NCBI RefSeq assembly: GCF_036850765.1
Contig: NC_089491.1
Coordinates: 189,579,520-189,643,519, forward strand
DNA: 64,000 nucleotides
Reading direction: 5' to 3'
Origin: Saccopteryx bilineata
Lineage: Eukaryota; Chordata; Mammalia; Chiroptera; Emballonuridae
The position numbers and the translations under genes were made by a program. Shown here piece after piece: positions 1 through 13,631 of the stretch. The notes under the pieces were generated by a model. That model saw only the letters and a list, made by a program, of their open reading frames with translations, was not told where the DNA came from and did no database searches. Positions within the stretch are counted from its first letter, which is position 1. Each line of letters starts with the position of its first letter.

Positions 1-382
1 CTGGCCGGTTGGCTCAATGGTAGAGCATCAGCCTGGTGTGCAGGAGTCCCGGGTTGGATTCCTGGCCAGGGCACACAGGAGAAGCGCCCATCTGCTTCTC
101 CACCCCACCCCCTCTCCTTCCTCTCTGTCTCTCTCTTCCCCTCCCGCAGCCGAGGCTCCATTGGAGCAAAGTTGGCCCGGGCGCTGAGGATGGCTCTATG
201 GCTTCGGCCTCAGGTTCTAGAATGGCTCTGGTTGCAATAGAGCAACGCCCCAGATGGGCAGAACATCACCCCTGGTGGGCATGTGGGCATGCTGGGTGGA
301 TCCCGGTCGGGCGCATGCAGGAGTCTGTCTGACTGTCTCTCCCTGTTTCCAGCTTCAGAAAAATACAAAAAAAAAAAAAAAA
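1..382 (+). repeat. tRNA-derived SINE, 'CCCTGGCC' family
   Basis: The head is tRNA-like, with an A box (GGCTCAATGGTAGAGC) and a B box close to GGTTCGATTCC. It continues into a pyrimidine-rich body and a conserved 3' segment (CCATTGGAGCAAAG, CTGGTTGCAATAGAG, GCATGCAGGAGTCTGTCTGAC) and ends in poly(A). The first few bases are cut off by the window edge. Confidence 0.9.
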
Positions 383-410
383 GATATGCTACAGAGAAGA
401 GATTCCCTAC

Positions 411-599
411 CAGTAGTCGGCAAACTCATTAGTCAACAGAGCCAAATATCAACAGTACAACAATTGAAATTTATTTAGAGAGCCAATTTTTTTAAACTTA
501 AACTATATAGGTAGGTACATTCCCTATCGAGGTAGTGCCTACACATGGTATTTTGTGGAAGAGCCACACTCAAGGGGCCAAAGAGCCACATGTGGCTCA
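411..599 (+). mobile_element. hAT-type MITE, 3' truncated
   Basis: Begins CAGTAGTCGGCAAACTC, a typical hAT terminus, and contains the internal GAGCCACATGTGGCTC palindrome found in non-autonomous hAT families of bats. The opposite inverted end is missing, so this is a truncated copy, and no TSD could be assigned. Confidence 0.55.
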
Positions 600-609
600 C
601 CTAGACCCT

Positions 610-1225
610 TCTAGCATATGAGGACACAGCAAGAAGATGCTTATCTAAGAATCAGGAAGTGGGTCCGCATCAACCACCAAACAAAATCTTCTAGTGTTAA
701 GATTTTAGACTTCCTAGCTTCCAGAACTGTAAGAAATAAATTTCTGTTGTTTATTTATTTTTATTTTTTTTCATTTTTCTGAAGCTGGAAACAGGGAGAG
801 ACAGGCAGACAGACTCCCGCATGCGCCCCACCGGGATCCACCCGGCACGCCCACCAGGGGCGGTGCTCTGCCCCCCAGGGGGCGATGCTCTGCCCATCCT
901 GGGCGTCGCCATATTGCGACCAGAGCCACTCTAGCGTCTGAGGCAGAGGCCACAGAGCCATGCCCAGCGCCCGGGCCATCTCTGCTCCAATGGAGCCTTG
1001 GCTGCGGGAGGGGAAGAGAGAGACAGAGAGGAAAGCGCGGCGGAGGGGTGGAGAAGCAAATGGGCGCTTCTCCTGTGTGCCCTGGCCGGGAATCGAACCC
1101 GGGTCCTCCACACGCTAGGCCGACGCTCTACCGCTGAGCCAACCGGCCAGGGCAATTTCTGTTGTTTAGAAGCCACTCAGTTTGTAGTATTTTGTTAGAG
1201 CAACACAAACAGACTATAAGATATG
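610..1225 (+). repeat. MaLR (MST-like) LTR fragment split by a SINE
   Basis: TATGAGGACACAGC, CTTCCAGAACTGTAAG, AATAAATTTCTGTTGTTT and CACTCAGTTTGTAGTATTTTG appear in MST/MLT1 LTR order, with the SINE at 753..1153 inside. It is an ancient mammalian LTR with no internal retroviral sequence. Confidence 0.75.
753..1153 (-). repeat. SINE, 'CCCTGGCC' family
   Basis: Reverse-oriented copy: poly(T) at left, tRNA-like head at right ending GGCCAGGGC. A perfect TSD AATTTCTGTTGTTT flanks it (739..752 and 1154..1167), inside the MaLR LTR. Confidence 0.95.
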
Positions 1226-2261
1226 AGGATTCCTTGGAAACAATCTGACGAGATCAGGCGCATTCAGGGTGGTGTGGCCGTAGACAAAACAATCTGATGT
1301 CATTTTTATTCTCAATTTTTAAAATTTATTTCTCAAAAATTTGACTATTAAAGTATATTACTTTTATAATACAAAAAGATGATCTTTAATGGTTCATATT
1401 TTTTAAATTAGTAATTACAATTTCAAGTATGGCTTTAGAAAATAACCAAAAATACCTAAAGAATTATATGCAAAGATGGTCATTATTATGTTCATTTATG
1501 TACAAGTATTAAAAATGTTATTTCAGCAACAAAAAACTAAAAACAATGCAAAATGCCCAATAAATGAATAATTAAATTCTGAATACTACAAAATAATTAA
1601 AAATCATGGTAATTAATGTCTGGAATTTATTTAATTCTCTAGCATATCAAAACAAAAACTGGAAAGAGGGACAAACAAAATAAGAATGGCAGATTTTGAT
1701 CACTGTTAAAGTTTAGTGATAGGGCATTATTTACTCTTCTCTCCACTTTTATCAAAGTTTTAAATTTTCCATAATAAAAGGTTATACAGAATGAAGATAA
1801 TATTAAATAATGGTGTCAAAACTATTCACAATGTAAAATAGGAAGGGAACATGTTTTTAGTAGGTACATGACTTTTCAGTAATGTAGTTATTTTGATGAT
1901 TATGATGATGATGACAACACAGAAATCCACAAAGGGAGAAGTTCCTCTATTCAACCAAAAACCTATGACATCTACTCTTACCTTTTCCTAATAAAGTAGA
2001 ATGATTTTCAAAAATAGAGAAAAATGTCAAACTATTTTTTAATACAGCATGTTTATTTCAAATGCTTTTTAAAAACTCATAACCAATTTATTATTTTATT
2101 ATATTAGCTTATATAAATATGAAGAAAACTATTTTGAACATGAAAGAATTCAAATATCTATGATCAATGTCTTACCTTACTAGAGTTTAAACAAGATCCA
2201 CTGGCCTAAAAATAAGCTCCTAAACATAACAAAGTATTAGTAAAATAAATATTAAATTGCT
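1226..2261. other. AT-rich sequence, nothing assigned
   Basis: AT-rich sequence with many short A and T runs. No gene, RNA or clear repeat boundary recognised. Confidence 0.5.
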
Positions 2262-2666
2262 GTCAATAGGTACATGAAAACATGCTCAACATCACTAATC
2301 ATCAGGGAAATGCAAATCAAAACCACGATGAGATATCACTTCACACCTGTTAGAATGGCTATAATTAAAGACAGGAGGTAAGTTTTGGTGAAGATGTGGA
2401 GAAAAGGAACCCTGTGTACTGCTAGTGGGAATGTAAATTGGTATAGCCATCATGGCAAACAGTATGGAAGTCCCTCAAAAAAATGAAAAAAGAACTACCA
2501 CATGATCCAGCAATCTTAATTTTGAATATATATCTGAATGAAGGAAATCACTACCTCAAAAAGATATATCTGCAATACTATGTTCACTGCAGCATTACTC
2601 ATAATAGTCAAGACATGGAAACAACCTACGCGCTAATTAACAGATAAATGGATAAAGAAAATTGAT

Positions 2667-2705
<39 letters not shown>

Positions 2706-3168
2706 GGAGTATTATTGAGCCATAAAAAAGGGAAATCCTGTTATTTGTGATAACACGGATAGAAAATGAGTCAGACAGAAAAAGTTAAATAAATGATCTC
2801 ACTTTGATGTAGAATCTAAAAAAGTCAAACTCAAAGAAATAGAGAGTAAATATGGTTACCAGAGGCTGGAGAGTGGGAGAAATGGGGAGACACTGATCAA
2901 AGGATCCATACTTCCAGCTATAAGATAAATAAGTTCTGGAGATCTTATGTACAGCATGGGGACTATAACTAACAATACTGTATAAAAAAGTAGATCCTAA
3001 GTTATTACCACACACAAAAAAAGGTAATTATGTGAGGGAGTGGAGGTGTCAATTACCTTTATTATAGTAATCATTTTACAATAAATGTAGGCCAAATCAT
3101 CATGTCATACACCTTAAACTTACCTATGTTATGTCAATAATATCTCAAAGCTGGGAGAAAAAGAAAAC
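2262..3168 (+). mobile_element. L1 3' end (ORF2 C-terminus and 3' UTR)
   Basis: Contains classic L1 3' landmarks: AACATCACTAATCATCAGGG, the stretch giving a decayed ORF2 tail, GGAGTATTATTGAGCCATAAA, then the 3' UTR (GGTTACCAGAGGCTGG, TACAGCATGGGGACTATA) and an A-rich end. A (CA)n run lies at about 2670..2702. 5' truncated and not coding. Confidence 0.85.
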
Positions 3169-3169
3169 A

Positions 3170-4460
3170 TTCCACACATATATTTACACTTGAATTTTGT
3201 TTTGAAAGTTATCATTTTGAAAGGAAGGGAACGGGAATTGGTACTTCAAGAGTAGTTAGGAAAATCACTAACATATATTACTCCATTCTATACAGATAAA
3301 AAGATATTAATTTTCTTAAAAGTTACTAAGGATAGATACAAGTCCTACCTATATCATAAGATATTCAAACAGAAAAGGCATTTAAGAGTATTTTTAAGTT
3401 TAAACTGCATGAGCCTAAGATAGATTAGAGATATTAATTACCAATACTAGGGGAGCCAGAACTTTTCATTCCTTCTATCCTTTATTTCTGCAATCTACTA
3501 AGTAAATTTTACACCATCTCTGTGGAATAATAATTTGCAACCCGCTTTAAATAAGGCTTACTATTTCTACAAAAAGTCTGTTACAATCTCTATTATTATA
3601 ACTCTTACCTGTCTATGGCATAATAAACAACCACCATATAGATATGAATCTCACTTAGTCCAAACAACTGTGGGAAGGCTAATATTCCTTTTATTTTTTG
3701 GTTACATAAACTGTGATTCAGAGATTAGATAGCTTTCCCAAAGCCACACAGCTAGTAAGTGATAGAAATGGGATAGAAAAGCAATTTCTCTATTGCACTA
3801 AACTGCCTTTCAATTTTTAAAGGAGAGAATTAGAAATGAAAAGATGAAATTTCAAGCCTTCAGTTTTTAAATGATCATGAAACACCCCAACTTTAAACCA
3901 AAAGGTCTTACAGTCCCTAAAGAATTAGAACTTCTACATTTGTCAAGTTACCCTGCAACTATTAATATGTAAATATATATAGTAATAATCTACTTTAAAA
4001 AAAGGCAAGCCCACAGCTTAACTAAATAAATGTTTTCCTTCACCATTAGTCTTGTTCCTCTCTAAATAAATTAAGTTTATTTTCCCAAAATATCACAATA
4101 GTTCAATGTTACCCATGTAAATTATGAAGTCAAATAAATTTGGTATATGCTAGAAAGAAAAACAAAAGTAATCCATTTCTTTACTGAACAACTTCTCGGA
4201 GCCTGCATACACAATGTGAACTGACACAAGCCAGAAAGGAAATAGAATGCTTCCTAAATTTACTTGACAAGAGAACCCTTTCCACATAGAACAGCTTGAG
4301 GGACTGGATTCCATAGAACACTTGACAGACAAGATGCTGACGATATTTACTCCAAGGGATGAAATCCAAACTTTCTAGTCTGACTTTTAAAAGCCCTCAA
4401 ATCCTTCCCTGACTATCCAGAGAGGGACCAATAAGGCACTGTTCTCTATTCCCGATGTAA
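3170..4460. other. Mostly unassigned intronic sequence, MIR-like remnant
   Basis: AT-rich. The stretch near 3700..3780 (GATTCAGAGATTAGATAGC, CACACAGCTAGTAAGTG) resembles an ancient MIR-type repeat. Nothing else recognised. Confidence 0.4.
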
Positions 4461-4480
4461 CTTAAAGAAAAACTTTCACA

Positions 4481-5405
<925 letters not shown>

Positions 5406-5409
5406 AAAA

Positions 5410-6010
5410 CAGTTTCTTAAAAAACAAACCTTCAACAATCTGTTCTCAGTCTATTATTCTAGTATTTCCTCCACGTGCTGGATCTTAGTCTCAGTTCTGC
5501 CACTTAACTAGCCACAAAGTCTTTAGTCAAAGCATATAAAAGGAAGATTATTCCATCTCTTGTAAATGAGAATCATGCAACCTACCCTGTAAACTTCAAT
5601 GAAAAGTTGTGAAAAACAATGAAACAGTATCTTTAAAATTCTTTCAAATATCTTGATGGCTGCACAATACAAATTTACTAGTGAACTGTATAGTTACAAT
5701 GAGTATATTTTATAGTATAATTTTATATTTTAATAAAACTTTTTTTTAAATCAATGGTGAAAAAAAATAAATACCTTACACAGATATTTCCAGAAGATCA
5801 AAAATTATAGTGTAAAATAATAAGTATACATCTACTATAAAAATATTTTTATAATAATCATACCATTATTGAACTATTTCCTCCAATCAAAATGATATAC
5901 TCATTGTATACTTTGCAAGTCTATACTATGGAGTACCATCAATTCCTAACCACATACAACCCAAGCTCTGGGTTCAATAACCAGATATGATGGAAAAGGA
6001 AAAAATACTT
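5410..6010. other. Unassigned AT-rich sequence
   Basis: No gene or repeat recognised with confidence. Confidence 0.4.
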
Positions 6011-6014
6011 CGAG

Positions 6015-6190
6015 CTAGAAACTGAGTTCTATCGCACTTTTGCCACTTAGTAGCTGTCTGACCTTGAGCAAACAACATTTTAAGTTTCACTTCTTTATCT
6101 GAAAAAGAAGGTAATACCATCTCATTCACAGGGTGTGGTACGGACTCAAGTGAAGTAACTACTCAAAGTGTCCAGCATTCTGTTTCACAG
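6015..6190 (+). repeat. MIR-like ancient SINE
   Basis: Shows the MIR core layout: AAACTGAGTTCTATC, CCACTTAGTAGCTGTCTGACCTTGAGCAA, TTCACTTCTTTATCTG, then a stretch like AATACCATCTCATTCACAGGG. Heavily diverged. Another MIR-like 3' piece lies at about 6780..6870. Confidence 0.7.
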
Positions 6191-7005
6191 GTATCTAATT
6201 GTTAATTTCCTCTTTTCCTGGCTCTAGAATGTATTCCCCAGTTTCAACCCCTTAAAACCTCTTACTTTTAAGATACTATTTATATCATTCGACTACCAAA
6301 AAATTTTCCTTTAAACTACCTTTTATTGCCATTTTCAACTATTTAAACCTTACATGCTTCTGTGCTACCTATCTATCCAAATTATCAATAAACTGATATT
6401 TGGAACTAGTTCTTATACTTTTGGGTATTTCCTAATCTGTCAGTACATTAGTATAAACACAATTAAACCCTTTTTCAGAGTAGGAATTTTAAAAAGTTGG
6501 CAAAATACACAATAGGTTTTCATGCTAAACTTGCTTAAAAAACCCATTCAGATTATTACTGCTTCCATTTTTCTGATGAGAAAACCGAGACTTAAAGATT
6601 CTAGGTGACAATACACTGGCTGTGGGCCCAAGAACTGGGCTCCTCCACACACTCAGCAGTATTCCTATCCTCTTCTCCACCTGTATCTGGTAGATGAGGT
6701 GACTGAGCAAATGCAACTGCCCACAAGACCTCCTTCAGCCAGCTGCCAACTACTGACCTTCCAGTATATTTAGTCAAGGTCTTAGATTCCTCCTCTGTAA
6801 GATACAAATGATAATATCTACTTTCCAGGGTTGCTGTGACAATAATTTAGTATACGGGCATGCTTGGATGCTATCTGGTACCCATGCTTTCTTTTCGTGG
6901 ATAACATCTGTATTTATCTATAAATTTATTGTAAAAGATAGATTACTCTTTCTGATAAAACATTAATATGTTCTTGTATGGAATGGAATGTATTAAAAAG
7001 TTTTG
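6191..7005. other. Unassigned sequence with (GT)n at right end
   Basis: No gene seen. A MIR-like fragment lies near 6780..6870 (CTCCTCTGTAAGATACAAATG), and a (GT)n microsatellite at 7003..7022 abuts the next SINE. Confidence 0.4.
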
Positions 7006-7023
7006 TGTGTGTGTGTGTGTGTA

Positions 7024-7361
7024 TTCTTCTGAAGTGAAGCAGGGAGGCAGAGAGACAGGCTCCTGCACCCGGTCAGAAACCACCACAGGAGATGATGCTC
7101 TGTCCATCTGGGGCGTCGCTCCATTGCAACCAGAGCCATTATAGTGCCTGAGGCAGAGGCCATAGAGCCATTCTCAGCGCCCGGGTCAACTTTGCTCCAA
7201 TGGAGACTTGGCTGAGGGAAGGAAAGAGATAGACAGAAAGGAGACGGGGAAGGGTGGAGAAGCAGATGGGTTCATCTCCTGTGTGCTCTGGCCGGTAATC
7301 AAACCCAGGACTTCCACACACCGAGCTGATGCTCTACTGCTTGAGCCAGCCAGCCAGGGCC
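7024..7361 (-). repeat. SINE, 'CCCTGGCC' family
   Basis: Reverse copy with TTCTTCTGAAG at the left and GCCAGCCAGGGCC at the right. Somewhat diverged, and next to a (GT)n run. Confidence 0.9.
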
Positions 7362-7516
7362 AAGAAAAATTTTTCATGTAGCTTTTATACATTTAATATA
7401 TGAAAAGGAGGCTTATTTTACACATCTCTTACAAAATGGACAGGAGTCATCCAACAAAAGAAACTAAAATTCAAAGCAGGTCTGTCTGAGGACTTCCCTC
7501 AAAAGCTCACAAACTT

Positions 7517-7691
7517 GCCCTGGCTGGTGGCACAGTGGATAGAGCATCATCCCAGAGCACCAGGGTCGCAGGCTTGATCCTGGGGTCACTAGTTCAATCG
7601 TAGGGTTGCAAGCTCAATCACAACACAACTAAATGAAACAATGAGTTGATGCTTCTCTCTCTCTCTCTCTCTCTCACTCCCTTCCCACCAA
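7517..7691 (+). repeat. Short tRNA-derived SINE
   Basis: GCCCTGGCTGGTGGCACAGTGG head with a short body ending in a (CT)n tract. Perfect TSD AAAAGCTCACAAACTT at 7501..7516 and 7692..7707. Confidence 0.9.
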
Positions 7692-7833
7692 AAAAGCTCA
7701 CAAACTTAAAAAAAAAAAAAGGCCAAGGGAACTAAAAGGAAACAATTGACTACAAACACTGTATTTCCAACCCTGTGTTAAAGCTTCTGTGCAGAGCCAT
7801 AAACAGATCAGTTCTACACTTTCAATTCTCCAC

Positions 7834-8200
7834 CTAGCCTGACCAGGCGGTGGCGCAGTGGCTAGAGCATCGAACTGGGATGCCGAGGACCCAGGTTCGA
7901 GACCCCGAGGTCGCCAGCTTGAACGTGGGCTCATCTGGTTTGAGCAAAAGCTCACCAACTTGGACCCAAGGTTGCTGGCTCGAGCAAGGGGTTCCTCGGT
8001 CTGCTGAAGGCCCACGGTCAAGGCACACATGAGAAAGCAATCAATGAACAACTAAGGTGTCGCAATGCGCAATGAAAAACTAATGATTGATGCTTCTCAT
8101 CTCTCCGTTCCTGTCTGTCCCTGTCTATCCCTCTCTCTGACTCTCTCTCTGTCTCTGTTAAAAAATAAAATAATATAAAAAAATAAAATAAAAATAAATA
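7834..8200 (+). repeat. Rhin-1-like SINE
   Basis: GCCTGACCAGGCGGTGGCGC head, B-box-like GGTTCGAGACC, AGAAAGCAATCAATGAACAA core, (CT)-rich tail and A/T-rich end. TSD AATTCTCCA[C/G] at 7824..7833 and 8201..8210. Confidence 0.93.
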
Positions 8201-8344
8201 AATTCTCCAGTTAACTACAAAGCATCATTAACCAACACTGATGGTAACCAGAGAGAAGTGAGGCCTTACTCAGTAGCAGAGCTACTAATCTAAGTCAAAA
8301 GGATTAGGCACTTTATGTGCATTATCTCATTTTTTTAACTACTG

Positions 8345-8770
8345 AACAACTGTTAAAAACTGAACTGTGTCATTCCAATAGTCACAAGTTGATGTCCTAA
8401 CCCTCAATCTACAAAATGTGACCTTATTTGATATAGTCATTACAGATGGAATTAGTTAACATGAGATCATTAGGATGAGCCCTAATCCAATGACTTATGA
8501 CCTTATAAAAAGAGTAAATTTGGACACAGACACACATCTAAGGAGAATGTCCTGTCAAAATGAAAGCAGAGATCAGGTGATGCTTCTATATAAGCCAAGG
8601 AACCCAAAGATTGTAGGTAAAACCATCAGGAGCTAGGTGAGAGGCATGAAACAGTTTATTTCCCACAGCCCTTAAAAGAAAGCAATGTGACCTGATCTCA
8701 AACTTCCAGGTTCTGTAACTGTAAAACAATAGATTTCTGTTGTTTAAGCCAAAAAATAAAAAGCCATATA
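8345..8770 (+). repeat. MaLR (MST/MLT1-like) LTR
   Basis: ACTGAACTGTGTCATTCC, GTTGATGTCCTAACCC, GAGCCCTAATCCAATGAC, ACCTTATAAAAAGAG and ATAGATTTCTGTTGTTTAAGCC occur in MaLR LTR order. Old and diverged. Confidence 0.75.
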
Positions 8771-8917
8771 ATAAACATTAAAAAACTTAAATGGGATTAA
8801 ACCAAAAGCATAGGCTAAGGAAAAGTATCTCAGTTAAAGGATTTTTTTTTAATGTAAGTTAAAGAATATTCACCTAGTAAAATAATGAGTAATTGTTTTA
8901 GAACAAAAGTACTTTTT

Positions 8918-9289
8918 TGGCCCTGGCCGGTTGGCTCAGTGGTAGAGCGTCAACCCAGCATGTGGATGTCCCTGCTTTGATTCCTGGTCAAGGCACACAG
9001 GATAAGTGCTATCTGCTTCTCCACCCCTCCCCCTCTCCTTTCTATCTCGCTCTTCCCTTCCCACAGCCAAGGCTCCATTGGAGCAAAGTTGGCCTGGGCG
9101 CTGAGGATGGTTCCATGGCCTCTGCCTCAGGTGCTAGAATGGCTCTGGTTACAACAGAGCAACACCCCAGATGGGCAGACCATAACCCCCTAGTGGGCAT
9201 GCCAAGATCCACCCAGTTGAGTGTATGCGGGTGTCTGACTCTGCCTCCCTGCTTCTCATTTCAGAAAAATCAAAAAAAAAAAAGAAAAA
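8918..9289 (+). repeat. SINE, 'CCCTGGCC' family
   Basis: Full-length forward copy with an A-rich tail containing AAAGAAAAAA. TSD close to AAAAGTACTT on both sides. Confidence 0.93.
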
Positions 9290-9299
9290 AGTACTTCTT

Positions 9300-9883
9300 A
9301 GCACTAAACTTTATTAATACAAGGATTTTTTTATAGATAGAGCACTGAACATCATGCATCTTCAATCCAGTTAAAAATATTTTAGAGATACTGTTTATAT
9401 TCGTTCTCAAGAGTAGAAAACAATATTAAACCACAACCTAATTGAGATAATTCCATAAAGAGCTAACAATATGGTTGAAATACTTAGCTTTTCAATGACC
9501 TACCTAGACCAATCTTTTCCCTCTTGAATACTCATCCTTTTGCTTTGAAACATGCATTTCTAGTATGGATATAAAAATAGATAGATAGACAGATAGATAG
9601 ATAGATAGATAGACAGATAGATATAGACGGACAGATAGATAAAATATCGGCTACCCCATGTATTCTTTCATACACTCAATCTTAACAGCCCTTAAAAATA
9701 TATATATCATTATCCTATTTTGGTGGCAGTCTCATAGATGAGATTTGAAATCAGAACAGTCTTACTTCAAAGACTCCAAAAATCACTGCACTAGATTTTC
9801 TCAGGCATTCCTAAACTCTGGATTCATATTTACAACTTCCTATTATTAAATGTCTCCAACTAATAAATATGTGACAAGTACTT
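9300..9883. other. Unassigned sequence with (GATA)n microsatellite
   Basis: A (GATA/GACA)n microsatellite lies at about 9576..9640. No gene seen. Confidence 0.6.
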
Positions 9884-10074
9884 TTAAACCTTTGAGAAAT
9901 ATGAACATTCATGTATGTCCTCAAGCCTCCTGACCATCCAGAGTACAAGCATACAGAAATTTTTATTTTAAAAATGTATAAGGCAACATTAAGAAAAGGC
10001 AAGTGCATGTTCTTCTTGTTTCCATAAATTAGTTATCAAAAAAACATGATTTTAAGTTAATAAAACTGTAACTG

Positions 10075-10491
<417 letters not shown>

Positions 10492-10855
10492 GCCTGACCA
10501 GGCGATGGTGCAGTGGATAGAGCGTCGGACTGGGATGCAGAGGACCCAGGTTCGAGACCCCGAGGTTGCCAGCTTGAGCACGGGCTCATCTGGTTTGAGC
10601 AAAGCTCACCAGCTTGGACCCAAGGTCGCTGACTCGAGCAAGGGGTTACTCGGTCTGCTATAGCCCCACAGTCAAGGCACACATGAGAAAGCAATCAATG
10701 AACAACTAAGGTGTCGCAATGAAAACTAATGATTGATGCTTCTCATCTCTCTCCATTCCTGTCTGTCTGTCCCTATCTGTCCCTCTCTCTGACTCTCTCT
10801 GTCTCTGTAAAAAAAAATTTTTTTTTAAATTAAAAAAAATAAAATAATTTTAAAA
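10492..10855 (+). repeat. Rhin-1-like SINE
   Basis: Full head and core. Perfect 15-bp TSD AAGAAATAAAAAATA (10477..10491 and 10856..10870) derived from the COX6C retrocopy tail. Confidence 0.93.
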
Positions 10856-10870
10856 AAGAAATAAAAAATA

Positions 10871-11100
10871 GCCTGGCCTGTGGTGGATAAACCTTCGGCC
10901 TGGAATGCCAAGGTTGCCGGTTCGAAAACCTGGGCTTCCCTGGTCAAGGCACATACAGCAAGCAAGCAATGAACAACTAGCATGAAGCAACTATGAGTTG
11001 TTACTTCCCATTCCATGCTCCCCTTTCTCTTCTGTCTTTGTAAAATCAATAAAAGTATTTAAAAAAATAAATAAATAAAAAATAAAAACAAAAAATTTTT
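10871..11100 (+). repeat. Short SINE, 'GCCTGACCTGTGG' family
   Basis: Starts GCCTGGCCTGTGGTGGATAAA and ends in an (AATAA)n-rich tail. It abuts the previous SINE's TSD inside the same A-rich tail. Confidence 0.85.
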
Positions 11101-11361
11101 AAAACCTGTAACTGGAACTAATTTCCTTTTTTGAAGAAAAAAAAAAACACCTCACTCCCATGGGTCAGCGAGCATGAAAAAAACTCACTACTTAAAGGTT
11201 AAGGTAAAAAAAAAATTATCCTTAGCACCTCTGTCATTCATCCCATCCTCAAATAGTTGCTTCATCAAATCTCTCTTAGATAGGCCCCCTATATTTCATT
11301 TCCATTTGACTAAACCAAATCCTTGCATTTCTCCCTTCAACTACTGAAAAACTACTTCACC

Positions 11362-11735
11362 CCTGGCCAGTTGGTTCAATGGTAAGCGTGAGCCCGGAAT
11401 GTGGATGTTCCACATTCGATTCCTGGTTAGGGCATACAGGAGAAGTGACCATCTGCTTCTCTATGCCTCCCTTTTCCCTCCCTCTTCTCTTCTTTCTCTC
11501 TTCTCCTCCCACAGCCATGGCTTAATTGATTAGATTGCATCATCCGGGGCACTAAGGATGGCTCCATGGAGCCTACCACAGGAACTAAAAATAGCTTGAT
11601 TGCAAGCATGGCCCCAGATGGGCAGAGCATCAGCCCAAGACGGGGTTAACCAGGTGGATCCCAGTCCAAGTGCATGTGGGGGTCTGTCTCTCTATCTCTC
11701 CTATTCTTACTTAGAAAAGAAGAAAAAGAAATACG
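11362..11735 (+). repeat. SINE, 'CCCTGGCC' family (diverged)
   Basis: CCCTGGCCAGTTGGTTCAATGG head, B-box-like TTCGATTCCTGG, and a body ending in an AAGAAGAAAAAGAAA tail. Older than the other copies. Confidence 0.85.
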
Positions 11736-11881
11736 TCAAATGGTTTCCCTATCTCCATCCTTAGAAGCCATGATTATCTTTTTTGAGACAAATGTTATCA
11801 CTTCATTTAGCAAAGCCTAGACCAGCCTTCACTATCTGGGCACACAATCTATCATCTGGTACCACTCTCCATAATATACCG

Positions 11882-13388
11882 TACTGCTCAAAAAAAGGGG
11901 ATTATTTCAAAATGAATATGAAACAATAAAAAAAGAAGCATTTGATTCTTTTTTTTAAACAAGAACATCAGAAAAGCAAATGACAAGTCAAAGAAAGTTG
12001 TTTGATTATGCAAATGAGATGCAAAACCAACTTTTATTTCATTGGTGAAAATGCACTATATAAAAGGCTGAAAGTACTGGAATATCTGCACATTTCCTGA
12101 TCTTGAAAGTGCACATCCTGCAATTTCCCAGCCCTTGCCATGTCCCTGCAACACAATTTCCCCAAATGCAAAGCCTGGAGAGTCATAGGACACCTTGAAG
12201 CTGGTCAAACACAGACTATAGTGGCAACAGGACTTGGAACATACCAAAGCGTGATTAGCAGACTGTGGAATCGCTTTCAAGAGACTGACACAGTACGAAG
12301 AAGACAAGGGCAGGGTTGCCCATCTGCCACAACCGCAAGAGATGGCTGCTACTTGACCTTATTGGCAAGAAGGAACAGGTACAACAATGCACCAGAGCTG
12401 CAGGGACAGTTTCCTGCTGCCACTAGACAACAGATATGCACCCAGACCATACAAAATCGGCCCATCGTATTGGACTGCATGCCCGGCAACCAACGGTATG
12501 CATTCCATTATATTCTGAACACCGTAGAACCTGTAGAAGGTGGGCTGATGAGCATTGTTATTGGACCCGTGATGAGTGGTCAACTGTCTTCTTCTCTGAT
12601 GAGTCACGGTTCAGTCTGCAGTCTGACAATCATTGTGTCCTGATCTGGCGTGAACGAGGGACACAGGAGAATCCATATTTCATGCGAGAAAGGTGGTGGA
12701 ATCATGGTGTGGGCTTGTATTAGCACTGGTGGTCGTACTGACCTCCAGGTCATCAGAAACAGATCACTGACTGCTGTCAGATATCGAGATGAGGTGTTGC
12801 ACTCTATAGTGGTATCCTATGCTGGAGTAGCTGGAAACAACTTTCTTTTCATGGATGGTAATGCAAGGCCCCTCCTTGCACATCTTGTCAACAACACGCT
12901 TCAGGAGACAGGAATCAAAGACATGGACTTCACATTCTCCAGACCTCAGTCCCATCAACATGAACAGGCTTGGGATGCACTGGGAAGACATCTGGCAAAC
13001 CATCCAATGCCTCCCACAATACTCCTGAAGCTGGAAGTTGCCCTGGAGCAAGAGTGGCAGAGGATCCCGCAAGAACTGCTGACAGTCTGATCCTGTCCTG
13101 CCCCATCGCTGTCAGTGTGTTTTGGCAGTCTTGGGTGACCATACACCCTATTGAACAATCAATGTGTGGCACTCTCGTCCAGTCTGACATGCTTCTGTTC
13201 ACCCCTACCAATTATGTCACTTGCTACTCAACCATGGTAACAGAGTTCACATCTAATCGAACAACTTTCTTTGACTTGTCGTTTGCTTTTCTGATGTTCT
13301 TGCTTAATAAAAATAATCAGATGCTTCTTTTTTTTTGTTGCTTCATATTCATTTTGAAATATCCCCTAATTTTTGTGAGCAGTGTGTA
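11882..13388 (+). mobile_element. Tc1/mariner-family DNA transposon, full length, decayed
   Basis: Bounded by long inverted ends. The left starts TACTGCTCAAAAAAAGGGG, runs through TATTTCAAAATGAATATGAA and ACAAGAACATCAGAAAAGC; the right repeats these in reverse and ends ...ATTTTTGTGAGCAGTGTGTA. About 125 bp of each end match. The transposase remnant lies between them. Two deleted relatives occur at 18322..18960 and 32211..32814. The Tc1/mariner call rests on the transposase. Confidence 0.9.
12140..13090 (+). pseudogene. Tc1-like transposase, frameshifted
   Basis: Begins MSLQHNFPKCKAWRVIGHLE, followed by a helix-turn-helix region (QTIVATGLGTYQSVISRLWNR) typical of Tc1-type proteins. After a frame change near 12435, the catalytic core gives RDEWSTVFFSDESRFSLQS (first Asp). 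A second frame change near 12650 gives GGIMVWACISTGGRTDL and FLFMDGNARPLLAHLV (second Asp), then HEQAWDALGRHL, where E fits the third acidic position of a DDE triad, and EWQRIPQELL. At least two frameshifts and damaged motifs make it non-functional. Confidence 0.9.
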
Positions 13389-13631
13389 TAGCCTATTCTA
13401 TTTCACATCAGATGAGAACAAAATCATAGCACAATGTTTTTTCTCATTAGAACACTCATCTGCCTAGGACATTCTTCTTTTCTATCAGGTATGCTTCAGC
13501 CATCTTTCAAAAAATAGTTAAATATGGCCTCTTCAAGAAATCTTCCAAAATATCCCTGAACAGAGTTTGTTACATATTATGTGGGTACAGTAAATCACAC
13601 TATGCAAAATTTATTCACTTTAAAATTCTTT

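Noticed and set aside
1081..1153. tRNA gene candidates from A and B box motifs
   Set aside because: They are the tRNA-like heads of SINEs. The sequence continues into SINE bodies and is present in dozens of copies.
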